Shown piece after piece: positions 56,342 through 64,000 of a stretch of DNA of 64,000 nucleotides. The notes beneath the pieces are model-generated. The model saw only the letters and a list, made by a program, of their open reading frames with translations, had not been told where the DNA came from and did no database searches. A program made the position numbers and the translations under genes. The DNA is from Selenomonadaceae bacterium (GTDB taxonomy: Bacteria > Bacillota > Negativicutes > Selenomonadales > Selenomonadaceae): the NCBI GenBank assembly GCA_017549815.1, contig JAFYNH010000021.1:25120-89119 (forward strand). Direction: 5' to 3'. Numbering within the stretch: the stretch's first letter is position 1; each line of letters begins with the position of its first letter.

Positions 56342-56347
56342 ATTATA
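56342..56347 (-). promoter_or_regulatory. Possible -10 box of the giant gene
   Basis: Minus-strand TATAAT about 190 bp before the giant ATG and about 85 bp before micro-ORF 1. No convincing -35 element at 16-18 bp, so the promoter may be weak or activator-dependent. Confidence 0.35.
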
Positions 56348-56379
56348 TCATAAGCGTCAACAAGAAACTTTATGTTTTC

Positions 56380-56418
56380 ATTAAAAAAATAGCCGAACAA
56401 AGCTTGAAATGTTCGGTT
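56380..56418 (-). terminator. Terminator of oadB
   Basis: Minus strand CCGAACA / TGTTCGG stem with a 10-base loop followed by a T-run, 20 bp after the oadB stop. Confidence 0.85.
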
Positions 56419-56437
56419 AAAATTTGCGGTCAAACAT

Positions 56438-57571
56438 TTATTTCAGCATGGCAAGCATTGTGCCCGCCGCGACCGCCGTGCCAATAACGCCCGCAACATT
56501 CGGACCCATTGCGTGCATTAAAAGATAATTGCCCGGTTTTGACTTCATGCCGACGAGTTGACTGACACGCGCCGCCATCGGAACTGCCGAGACGCCCGCC
56601 GAGCCGATAAGCGGATTAATTTCGCCGCCCGTCAGCTTGCACATAATTTTTCCAAAGATTAAGCCGCCAGCCGTGCCACCCATAAACGCGACCAAGCCCA
56701 GCCCGATAATCAGCAATGTATCTGTGCGCAGGAAACTTTCGGCGTTCATTGTCATGCCCGTACCTGTGCCCAAGAAAATTGTTACAATGTTAATAAGTGC
56801 ATTTTGCGCGGTGTCGGAAAGTCTGTCCGTAACGCCAGATTCTCTGAAAAGATTGCCGAGCATTAAGCAACCCAAAAGTGCCGCAATCGGCGGAAGGAGC
56901 AAGCTGATAAAAATCGTCGCGACTATCGGGAAAACGACGCGCTCAAATTTCGTGACTTGCCGTAATTCCTTCATGACAATTTCGCGTTCCGCCTGCGTCG
57001 TCATAAGTTTCATAATCGGCGGCTGAATCATCGGGACAAGCGACATATAAGAATACGCCGCAACCGCGATTGCTCCGAGTAAATGGGGCGCGAGTTTCGT
57101 TGAAAGATAAATTGATGTCGGACCGTCCGCGCCGCCGATAATTCCGATTGCCGCCGCCTCGTGGACGTTAAAGCCGACAACCATCGCGCCGCCGAGTGCT
57201 ACAAAGACGCCAATTTGTGCCGCCGCGCCTAATAATAACGTCGAAGGTCTTGCAAGTAACGGACTAAAGTCAGTCATTGCGCCGATACCTAAGAAAATCA
57301 GCGGCGGGAAAATTTCATAAGTAATGCCGTAGTTAATCGCCTTCATGACGTTCATTTCTTCGCCGAAAAAGCCCGTGTTCGGGAAGTTGGCTAAAATACA
57401 ACCAAAGGCAATAGGTCCAAGTAAGAGCGGCTCGAATTCTTTTACAAATGCCATGTATAAGAGCACAAGTCCGACTAAAATCATTATGCCGTTGCCCATT
57501 GTGAACGCCGAAAAGCCGCTGTCATTCCAAACCGCTTGCAACGATACTGAAAACGCATTTAAAGCTTCCAA
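56438..57571 (-). CDS. oadB: Sodium-translocating decarboxylase beta subunit
   Basis: 377 residues, with nine or more membrane segments. Conserved motifs include EFEPLLLGPIAFGCILANFP, IFPPLIFLGIGAMTDFSPLL, the ion-site segment IGIIGGADGPTSIYLSTKLA and GSAGVSAVPMAARVSQLVG. This subunit couples decarboxylation of biotin-bound CO2 to outward Na+ pumping in oxaloacetate, methylmalonyl-CoA and glutaconyl-CoA decarboxylases; which substrate applies cannot be told without the alpha subunit. Start is TTG at 57571 with AGGAG upstream. Immediately follows the gamma-type subunit. Confidence 0.93.
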   Translation of the reverse strand: MEALNAFSVSLQAVWNDSGFSAFTMGNGIMILVGLVLLYMAFVKEFEPLLLGPIAFGCILANFPNTGFFGEEMNVMKAINYGITYEIFPPLIFLGIGAMTDFSPLLARPSTLLLGAAAQIGVFVALGGAMVVGFNVHEAAAIGIIGGADGPTSIYLSTKLAPHLLGAIAVAAYSYMSLVPMIQPPIMKLMTTQAEREIVMKELRQVTKFERVVFPIVATIFISLLLPPIAALLGCLMLGNLFRESGVTDRLSDTAQNALINIVTIFLGTGTGMTMNAESFLRTDTLLIIGLGLVAFMGGTAGGLIFGKIMCKLTGGEINPLIGSAGVSAVPMAARVSQLVGMKSKPGNYLLMHAMGPNVAGVIGTAVAAGTMLAMLK

Positions 57572-57587
57572 AATTAATCACTCCTTT

Positions 57588-57959
57588 CTATTTGCGTTGC
57601 AGATTGTTAAACTTCGCGGAGGCGCGCCAAGGGGTGCCTTCGTGATTGATGATTCGGACGGCTTTGACTTGTCCCGCGAATCCGTAAGCCGAGATTGCCG
57701 CTGAAATTGCCGCGATTATTTCGGGCGAAACTCCTTGTTCGACGACGGGCGTAGGTTCGGGCGCGGGTAATGGCTCCGACTTGACCGCAACGAGTGGTTC
57801 TTCTTCGTCAGACTGTGCGGGCTTTTCAGGCTCTTTCGTTGGGTCGACCATATGAATCAATTTGATTAAAAACATCAACGACACAAGCACAATGAAGACG
57901 ACCGTCATGTTTATCATCATGATAATCAGTGGGTTCGTCGTTACTGGGGAATGTTCCAT
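57588..57959 (-). CDS. oadG: Sodium pump decarboxylase gamma/delta-type subunit
   Basis: 123 residues from the ATG at 57959; an upstream GTG coincides with the ribosome site AGAGGTG. One N-terminal membrane segment (NPLIIMMINMTVVFIVLVSL then MFLIKLIHMV), a proline/glutamate-rich linker (LPAPEPTPVVEQ) and a C-terminal domain PEIIAAISAAISAYG ... RIINHEGTPWRASAKFNN typical of OadG/MmdD. It anchors and stabilises the complex. Neither the carboxyltransferase (alpha) nor a biotin carrier gene is nearby. Confidence 0.85.
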   Translation of the reverse strand: MEHSPVTTNPLIIMMINMTVVFIVLVSLMFLIKLIHMVDPTKEPEKPAQSDEEEPLVAVKSEPLPAPEPTPVVEQGVSPEIIAAISAAISAYGFAGQVKAVRIINHEGTPWRASAKFNNLQRK

Positions 57960-57971
57960 GAAAAAAATCAC

Positions 57972-58310
57972 CTCTAATGATATTTACAAACCTTAGCGCA
58001 TTATAATTGCCGACGATAAAAAAATAAAGGACTTTCTTTAGTGTTTCTGAAATAAAATTCAACTCGACAGTTAAAAATCCTGCGTCCTCTCTTTTAAAAA
58101 GTGTGGACTACGCAGAAACACTGTCGTTTCGATTCGGTTCAAAATTAACTTTCATTTATTTGCAAAACTTTTTCTTTGCTGCGCCCAAAGAAAAAGTAAC
58201 AAAAAGAAAGGGCGTTCGTCCGCTGTATTTCGCATCACGCGAAATAGTCGCGGCGGTCGCACGTCCTGTGCGACCGGGTTTCAACTAAATTTGTTTTGGA
58301 GGAAATTTTT
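57972..58310. other. Divergent intergenic region, 339 bp
   Basis: No convincing gene. Near 58000-58005 the minus strand has TATAAT, a possible -10 box for oadG with a poor -35. The right half is occupied by three consecutive hairpins (58168-58276). A plus-strand frame at 58103-58288 crosses these hairpins and looks non-coding. Confidence 0.6.
58168..58276. repeat. Cluster of three hairpins, probable dispersed repeat element
   Basis: Three inverted repeats in a row: CTTTTTCTTTG/CAAAGAAAAAG (58168-58196), TATTTCGC/GCGAAATA (58225-58245) and CGGTCGCAC/GTGCGACCG (58254-58276). Layout resembles mobile intergenic palindromic elements. No transposase is seen. Confidence 0.6.
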
Positions 58311-59420
58311 ATGCAAACTATTATTAACGGACGGTTGATTCTCAACGGGAAAATCTGCGCGGGTAACCTTAACTTCGACGAAAAAATTATTTCTGTCGGC
58401 GAGACGATTGACGGCGCGGAGATTATCGACGCTGAAAATAATTTCGTGTCGGCTGGTTTCATTAACATTCACATTCACGGCGCGGCTGGCGTTGATACTA
58501 TGGACGACGACCTTGACGCTTTGAAAAAGTTCGCCGCGTTCCTGCCTTCAACGGGCGTCACAAGTTTTTTGCCAACTACAATGACTATGCCGCTTGAAAA
58601 AATTTATCGCGCTTTAGAAAGAATTCGCGTTGGGAAAAATTTTTCTGACGGCGCAAAAATTCTCGGAGCGCATATGGAAGGCGGCTTTATCAGTAAAAAA
58701 TTCAAGGGCGCACAGGCTGAAGAAAATATTATCCCTGCCGACTTTGAACTTATAAAGAATTTCGCCGACATAATTAAAATCATTACGGTTGCGCCCGAAG
58801 AAATTAACTTCGACTTTATCGACCGTTGCCGAGAAAAAAATATTATCGTCTCAATCGGGCACAGCGCGGCGACTTACGAAGTTGCAATGGCGGCGATTGC
58901 TCGCGGCGCGAATCATATTACCCACCTTTTCAACGCGCAGACAGGACTTCATCACAGAAAACCCGGCATCGTCGGAGCGGCTCTTGATTCAAATGCTATT
59001 GTCGAAGTAATTACCGATAATGTTCACGTTCACCCCGCCGCGCAGAGGATTGTTAATAAAATTAAGCCGCGCAGTGAAATTATTTTGATAACGGATTCGA
59101 TTCGTGCTTGCGGTTTATGTGACGGCTTAAGCGAACTCGGCGGGCAAAAAGTTTTTGTCAAGGGCAACTTCGCCACTCTCGAAGACGGAACTTTGGCGGG
59201 CAGTGTCGCTAAAATGAACGACGTACTTAAAAATTTCTGCACGAACACTTCAACCGACATTGCGGCGGGCGTCGAACTCGTTACGAAAAATCCCGCTGTC
59301 GAACTCGGCATTTTCGACAAGATAGGCAGTTTAGAAGTCGGCAAAGCGGCGGACATCACTATCTTTGACGACAACTTTAACGTCAAGCAAACTTTTGTTA
59401 ATGGTCAAAGAAATTTTTAA
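58311..59420 (+). CDS. nagA: N-acetylglucosamine-6-phosphate deacetylase
   Basis: 369 residues from ATG 58311, preceded by GGAGGA. Amidohydrolase features: metal-site HIHGAAGVDTMD (H54, H56), GAHMEGGFIS, SIGHSAATYEVAMAA, HITHLFNAQTGLHHR and the catalytic Asp in ILITDSIRACGL. It removes acetate from GlcNAc-6-P in amino-sugar use and wall recycling. nagB is not adjacent. Its 3' end overlaps the convergent uvrC by 23 bp. Confidence 0.93.
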   Translation: MQTIINGRLILNGKICAGNLNFDEKIISVGETIDGAEIIDAENNFVSAGFINIHIHGAAGVDTMDDDLDALKKFAAFLPSTGVTSFLPTTMTMPLEKIYRALERIRVGKNFSDGAKILGAHMEGGFISKKFKGAQAEENIIPADFELIKNFADIIKIITVAPEEINFDFIDRCREKNIIVSIGHSAATYEVAMAAIARGANHITHLFNAQTGLHHRKPGIVGAALDSNAIVEVITDNVHVHPAAQRIVNKIKPRSEIILITDSIRACGLCDGLSELGGQKVFVKGNFATLEDGTLAGSVAKMNDVLKNFCTNTSTDIAAGVELVTKNPAVELGIFDKIGSLEVGKAADITIFDDNFNVKQTFVNGQRNF

Positions 59421-61134
59421 GTGATTGAGCGGCGGCGTGATTCATACTCGGCACGGTGGATAATTCCTCGACCGTCGCCGATTTTATTTTTTCTATCGTC
59501 CCAAATGCTTTGAATAACTCCGAACGCCTTTTGGCTCCTATGCCCGCCACATTGTCCAATTCCGATTTCAAATTCCGCGCCCGCCTTAATTTTCTATGAT
59601 AAGTTATCGCAAATCTGTGCGCCTCGTCGCGGATTCGTTGCATGAGCTTGAGGGCTTGGCTGTCTTTGGGCAATTCGACGGGGATTGATGAACCTTCGAC
59701 GAAAATTAATTCAAATTGCTTGGCAAGCCCCACGACAGGTACTTTATGCCCCGCACCGCGAATTATTTCCAATGCCGAATTTAATTGCCCTTGTCCGCCG
59801 TCAATAACGATTAAATCGGGCAAATTTTCCGTCGAAGAATAGCGGCGACTCGTGACTTCGCGCATTGATAAAAAATCGTCGGGTTTGCCTTCGGTCGAAC
59901 GGATTTTAAAGCGACGATAACTTTTTTTATCAGGCAAACCGTTTTCAAATACAACCATTGACGCCACAGTTTCCGCGCCTTGTATATGCGAAATGTCAAA
60001 GCACTCCATACGCTTGGGCAATCGCGGCAAGTTCAAAAAATTTTTAAGCTCCTCCAAAGCAATTTCATTCCTCATTCCTAATTCCAAATTCCTCATTGCA
60101 TTTTCCGTTGCCATTTCTACCAGCGAACGTTTTACGCCGCGTTTCGGCTCGATTAATTTTACGTTCAGCCATTCAGCCAAAATTTTTAAATCATCTTCCG
60201 CTAAAGTCGCTGGTAATAGAATTTCTGTCGCCAATATTTTAGCGCGTGAATAATATTGCTTGATAAACTCCGCTAAAATTTTTGCGTCGGGTTCGTCGTA
60301 AGCATTACTTAATAAAAAATTCTCGCGCCAAGTGACTTTGCCGTCCCTAATAAAAAATATCTGTGCGCAAGTTTCGCCGTCAAGTCGCGCCAAGCCGATT
60401 GCATCCGCGTCGCCCGAATCAGTAACTATTTTTTGTTTCTCCGTAACTTTCCTTATCGCTACCAAAATATCTCGGAACTTCGCCGCCTGTTCAAAGTTCA
60501 AAGCATCAGCCGCCGCCGTCATCTGCGCGGAAAGTTCTCTTTCAACCTGCGCGGTTCGCCCTTCTAAAAATTTCTCCGCCGCATTGACAAAACGCATATA
60601 ATCTTCGCGTGAAACTTTATTTGCACAGGGCGCAAGGCAACGCTTAATGTGAAACGCCAAACACGGACGCTTAGCAAAAGTCTTGCACGTCCTAAGCGGG
60701 AAAATTTTTCGTAAAAGTTGCAACGTCTCCTTTACGGCAAGCCCATTCGTATAAGGTCCGAAATATCGCGAACCGTCGTGAATAACTCGCCGCGTCAAAA
60801 CTATTCGCGGGAAATCTTCGGCAGTCAGCTTGAGATAAGGATAACTTTTATCGTCCTTGAGGCTGATATTGTAGCGCGGGCGATATTTTTTAATCAAATT
60901 GCATTCAAGAATCAGAGCTTCGACTTCGTTCGCGGTGATAATCGTCTCGAAGTCGGCGATTTTGGCAACCATTGCTTTAATCTTCGCGCCGTGATTTTTA
61001 TTCGATTGAAAATATTGGCGGACGCGATTTTTAAGGACGCGAGCTTTGCCGACGTAGATAATTTTCCCGCAAATATCTTTCATGAGGTAGACGCCCGGCG
61101 ATTCGGGCAACGTCTTTAATTTTTCCTGAATCAT
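59398..61134 (-). CDS. uvrC: Excinuclease ABC subunit C
   Basis: 578 residues from ATG 61134. N-terminal GIY-YIG nuclease (PESPGVYLMKD...IIYVGKARVLKNRVRQYF), a UVR motif (LNFEQAAKFRDILVAIRKV), the second nuclease domain (RMECFDISHIQGAETVASMV; DLIVIDGGQGQLNSALEI) and tandem helix-hairpin-helix (NVAGIGAKRRSELFKAFG). Makes both incisions in nucleotide excision repair. A linker segment reads AMRNLELGMRNE and is encoded by a short dispersed repeat. Start lies only 24 bp from the divergent rnhA start. Confidence 0.95.
   Translation of the reverse strand: MIQEKLKTLPESPGVYLMKDICGKIIYVGKARVLKNRVRQYFQSNKNHGAKIKAMVAKIADFETIITANEVEALILECNLIKKYRPRYNISLKDDKSYPYLKLTAEDFPRIVLTRRVIHDGSRYFGPYTNGLAVKETLQLLRKIFPLRTCKTFAKRPCLAFHIKRCLAPCANKVSREDYMRFVNAAEKFLEGRTAQVERELSAQMTAAADALNFEQAAKFRDILVAIRKVTEKQKIVTDSGDADAIGLARLDGETCAQIFFIRDGKVTWRENFLLSNAYDEPDAKILAEFIKQYYSRAKILATEILLPATLAEDDLKILAEWLNVKLIEPKRGVKRSLVEMATENAMRNLELGMRNEIALEELKNFLNLPRLPKRMECFDISHIQGAETVASMVVFENGLPDKKSYRRFKIRSTEGKPDDFLSMREVTSRRYSSTENLPDLIVIDGGQGQLNSALEIIRGAGHKVPVVGLAKQFELIFVEGSSIPVELPKDSQALKLMQRIRDEAHRFAITYHRKLRRARNLKSELDNVAGIGAKRRSELFKAFGTIEKIKSATVEELSTVPSMNHAAAQSLKNFFDH
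60066..60100. repeat. Dispersed short repeat in frame within uvrC
   Basis: Plus strand ATTCCTCATTCCTAATTCCA followed by AATTCCTCATTGC; coding strand gives MRNLELGMRNE. Same words and a similar peptide as in the GT41 gene. Confidence 0.65.
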
Positions 61135-61158
61135 TTTAATTCCCTTCGGAGGTTTGAT

Positions 61159-61680
61159 ATGAATTTTAAAATTTATACCGACGGTTCGTGTCTGGGCAAT
61201 CCGGGCGCGGGCGGTTGGGCGGCGGTTATCGTCGACGAACAAAATCAGCGTATGGAAATTTACGGCGGCGAAGAACATACGACTAATAATCGCATGGAGC
61301 TGACGGCGGCGATTAAGGCTCTCGAAAAAATTTCGTCGGGCGACCGCGCAGATATTTTCACGGACAGTAGCTATCTAAAAAATGCTTTTACTAAGGGTTG
61401 GCTCGCGAATTGGAAACGCAACGGCTGGAAAACTTCGACGGGCGGGCAAGTGCTCAATAAAGATTTATGGCTCGAACTTGACGAATTGATTGTAACTCGC
61501 GGCGTGAATTTTAATTGGGTTAAGGGGCACGCTGGGAATTTTTTCAATGAACGTTGCGACGAACTCGCCCGCCGAATTGCCGAAAAATTTAAGCGCGGCA
61601 CTTTAAAAAGTCCAAAGCCGCCAAAAAATCTTCGACAAGAAAAAATTACTCCACGCGGTCAGCTTAGTTTGTTTGATTAG
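61159..61680 (+). CDS. rnhA: Ribonuclease HI with clamp-binding-like C-terminus
   Basis: 173 residues. Catalytic residues D8 (YTDGSCLGNPG), E47 (NNRMELTAAI), D69 (IFTDSSY), H124 and D134 (CDELAR), all conserved; the handle region KGWLANWKRNGWKT is present. It degrades RNA in RNA-DNA hybrids. After the normal domain end (about residue 145) a basic tail leads to QLSLFD, where QLSLF (168-172) equals the bacterial beta-clamp-binding consensus. Ribosome site GGAGG. Confidence 0.96.
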   Translation: MNFKIYTDGSCLGNPGAGGWAAVIVDEQNQRMEIYGGEEHTTNNRMELTAAIKALEKISSGDRADIFTDSSYLKNAFTKGWLANWKRNGWKTSTGGQVLNKDLWLELDELIVTRGVNFNWVKGHAGNFFNERCDELARRIAEKFKRGTLKSPKPPKNLRQEKITPRGQLSLFD

Positions 61681-61710
61681 AATTATATCACATTTAACGG
61701 AGGAAAAATT

Positions 61711-64000
61711 TTGGATTGGATAAAAATTCGCGGTGCTCGCGTCCATAACTTGAAAAATATCAACGTCGAAATCCCGCGTGATAAATTCGTCGTGATAACG
61801 GGCGTTTCTGGGAGCGGTAAAAGTTCGCTTGCCTTCGATACAATCTACGCGGAAGGTCAAAGGCGTTATATGGAAAGTTTATCCAGTTATGCGCGCCAAT
61901 TCTTGGGTTTGCCCGATAAACCCGACGTTGAGCACATTGAAGGCTTAAGTCCCGCCATTGCGATTAATCAAAAGACGACGAATAATAATCCGCGCTCGAC
62001 AGTCGGCACGGTCACAGAAATTTATGATTATCTTCGGCTGTTGTTCGCCCGAATAGGCAAGCCTCATTGTCCGAAATGCGGCAAGCCCGTTAAAAGTCAG
62101 AGCGTCGACCAAATTTTAAGCCAAATTTTAAGTTTGCCGGAAGGTACGCGCTTTAGTTTACTTGCGCCGATTGTTAATCAGCAGAAGGGCACGCATAAAA
62201 ATATTTTTGAAAAGCTTAGCGCGGCGGGCTTTGTTCGCGTTAAGATTGACGGAAAAATTCGCGAACTCGACGAAGAAATTTCTTTAGCCAAGACTAAAAA
62301 GCATACGATTGAACTTGTCGTTGATAGGCTGGTTAATCGTGACGGCGTGCGCTCAAGGTTGGCTGATTCATTGGAGACGGCGTTGAAATTCGGCAACGGG
62401 ATTGTCTTCGTGGAGATGGACGATAAAATTTTGACGTTCAGTGAAAAAAATGCTTGCGTCGATTGCGGAATAAGTCTTCCGGACATTACGCCGCAACTTT
62501 TTTCTTTTAACAGTCCGAAAGGAGCTTGTCCGAAATGCAACGGGCTTGGAAAAATTTTTAACCTGCGCGAGTGGTCGACAATGTATGAATGGATGGCGGC
62601 GGTTCATGATTTTAAATATACCGACTTGCCCGAAGACGCTTGCCCCGCCTGTAATGGGCGCAGATTGAATCCTGAAGCCTTGAGTGTAAAAATTTCTGGT
62701 AAAAATATCGCGCAGATTGTTGATATGAGTGTTGACGCTTGCTTAAAATTTTTTAACACGCTTGAGCTTGATGATACAGATAAAAAAATAGCCGCGCAGG
62801 TTCTCAAGGAGATAAATTCGCGGCTAAAATTTTTATGCGACGTAGGCTTGGATTATTTAAGCTTATCAAGGAAGTCAGCGACGTTAAGCGGCGGCGAAAG
62901 TCAGCGAATTCGGCTTGCGACGCAGATAGGTTCGGCATTGACGGGCGTTTTATATGTTTTGGACGAACCTTCAATAGGACTTCATCAGCATGACAATCAA
63001 AAACTTTTGGCGACGTTAAAAAATCTGCGCGACTTGGGCAATACATTAATAGTCGTTGAACATGACGAAGAAACTATCTGCGAGGCTGATGAAATTGTCG
63101 ATATAGGGCGCGGCGCGGGCAAATTTGGTGGTGAAGTTATTGCGCAAGGTACTGCGGAGGAAATTTCGGCAGAAAAAAACTCTTTGACGGGCGATTATCT
63201 TGCAAAACGCAAAAAAATAGAGATTCCGGCGGCTCGTCGCACAAATTCTACATATATAGAATTTAAATGTCCGCGAATAAACAACCTGAAAATGCCGAGT
63301 GTGAGCCTTCCGCTGAATACATTGACGTTGATAACGGGCGTTTCGGGTTCGGGCAAGTCGACGCTGGTTGAGGAAGTGATTTATCCGCGTCTTAAGGAAA
63401 TGGACTACAAAGTCACGATGATAGACCAAGATCCGATTGGCAGGACGCCGCGTTCAAACATTGCGACTTATACGGGCGTCGCCGACCATATCCGAAAACT
63501 TTTCGCCGAGACAAACGGTGCCAAAATGCGCGGCTATAAGGCAGGGCGGTTCAGTTTCAATGTTAAAGGCGGGCGTTGCGAAAGTTGCGGCGGCAATGGC
63601 GTCCTTAAAATCCAGATGAACTTTCTGCCCGACGTTTATGTTACCTGCGACGTTTGCAAGGGCGCGAGATTTAACGCGGAGACTTTGGAAGTCAAATATA
63701 AGGGCAAAAATATTTCTGACGTGCTGAATATGCCGGTTGATGAAGCTTTGGAATTTTTCGCGAACGTTCCGGCGATAAAGCGGATTTTGCAAGTTTTAAG
63801 CGATGTTGGACTTGGATATATCGAATTAGGACAATCTGCGAACACTTTTAGCGGCGGCGAGGCTCAACGGGTGAAATTAGCGTATGAATTGGCGCGACCT
63901 TTAGGCAGGGCGGCGAATATTTACATAATGGACGAGCCGACGACGGGTTTGCACTTCGACGACGTGAAAAAATTGATTGATGTGATTCAACGGCTGGTAA
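61711..64000 (+). CDS. uvrA: UvrA-type ABC ATPase, compact, 3' end outside window
   Basis: 763 codons visible from a TTG at 61711 (GGAGGA upstream). Two ABC ATPase halves: Walker [10 protein letters not shown] (31-39) and again GVSGSGKST (about 543); signatures [17 protein letters not shown] and [15 protein letters not shown]. Zinc-type cysteines appear in HCPKCGK, CVDCG with CPKCNG, and CESCGG with CDVCKG. The UvrB-interaction segment ([19 protein letters not shown]...LETALKFG) is present. Between CPKCNGLG and CPACNGRRL only about 40 residues occur, where standard UvrA has a roughly 110-residue DNA-binding insertion, and the second ATPase begins about 100 residues early. Known shorter UvrA paralogues exist; uvrC and rnhA are next door. 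Confidence 0.88.
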   Translation, partial: MDWIKIRGARVHNLKNINVEIPRDKFVVITGVSGSGKSSLAFDTIYAEGQRRYMESLSSYARQFLGLPDKPDVEHIEGLSPAIAINQKTTNNNPRSTVGTVTEIYDYLRLLFARIGKPHCPKCGKPVKSQSVDQILSQILSLPEGTRFSLLAPIVNQQKGTHKNIFEKLSAAGFVRVKIDGKIRELDEEISLAKTKKHTIELVVDRLVNRDGVRSRLADSLETALKFGNGIVFVEMDDKILTFSEKNACVDCGISLPDITPQLFSFNSPKGACPKCNGLGKIFNLREWSTMYEWMAAVHDFKYTDLPEDACPACNGRRLNPEALSVKISGKNIAQIVDMSVDACLKFFNTLELDDTDKKIAAQVLKEINSRLKFLCDVGLDYLSLSRKSATLSGGESQRIRLATQIGSALTGVLYVLDEPSIGLHQHDNQKLLATLKNLRDLGNTLIVVEHDEETICEADEIVDIGRGAGKFGGEVIAQGTAEEISAEKNSLTGDYLAKRKKIEIPAARRTNSTYIEFKCPRINNLKMPSVSLPLNTLTLITGVSGSGKSTLVEEVIYPRLKEMDYKVTMIDQDPIGRTPRSNIATYTGVADHIRKLFAETNGAKMRGYKAGRFSFNVKGGRCESCGGNGVLKIQMNFLPDVYVTCDVCKGARFNAETLEVKYKGKNISDVLNMPVDEALEFFANVPAIKRILQVLSDVGLGYIELGQSANTFSGGEAQRVKLAYELARPLGRAANIYIMDEPTTGLHFDDVKKLIDVIQRLV

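Noticed and set aside
58103..58288. Plus-strand 61-codon frame before nagA
   Set aside because: Crosses three hairpins, has no ribosome site and shows the composition of a palindromic repeat element.
61134..61278. Longer uvrC starting at 61278
   Set aside because: The added residues do not resemble UvrC, run through the 5' end of rnhA, and the family N-terminus (MIQEKLKTLPESPGVY) begins at 61134.

Overview
The window looks like chromosome of an anaerobic, flagellated, diderm Firmicute (Negativicutes/Selenomonadales). The evidence is a flagellar operon with both P-ring (FlgI) and L-ring (FlgH) genes, so an outer membrane, together with Firmicute-style features: a Rex redox repressor, a secG-esterase-rnr cluster, and sodium-pump decarboxylase subunits. 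The genus is not determinable by eye. TTG is used as a start codon unusually often (lepA, valS, folC, oadB, uvrA and others).

Layout. 1-4767 (minus) is the N-terminal 1589 codons of a secreted RTX-like repeat protein that runs off the left edge. 4931-9178 (minus) is a flagellar operon, flgG-flgA-flgH-two unknown small genes-flgI-flgJ. A divergent peptidoglycan-binding/3D-domain protein follows (9372-10340). 10400-15736 (minus) reads, in transcription order, GT41-type glycosyltransferase, MntA-type nucleotidyltransferase, HepT-like partner, methyltransferase-fold-like protein, membrane/coiled-coil protein, lepA. 15813-21920 (plus) is a two-gene Type III restriction-modification system set against the strand of its neighbours. 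21953-32021 (minus) reads valS-folC-Rpn-like nuclease-O-antigen ligase-rex-secG-esterase-rnr. 32158-56154 (minus) is one uninterrupted 7998-residue gene for a giant modular surface or secreted protein, preceded by two overlapping micro-ORFs. 56438-57959 (minus) encodes the gamma- and beta-type subunits of a sodium-translocating decarboxylase. 58311-64000 carries nagA, uvrC (opposite strand), rnhA and the start of a compact uvrA.

Themes. About 45% of the window is devoted to two very large repeat proteins. The 7998-residue protein contains about 28 copies of a roughly 200-residue module, some assembled into recent, nearly identical 411-residue super-repeats, and ends in a degenerate RTX-like region. 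No type I secretion genes are present in the window. A family of short A/G-rich repeats built on GGAATTA/GGGAAT-like words is scattered between genes and, strikingly, in frame inside two unrelated genes. No tRNA, rRNA, CRISPR array or insertion sequence was recognised. All assignments are by reading; no database search was run.
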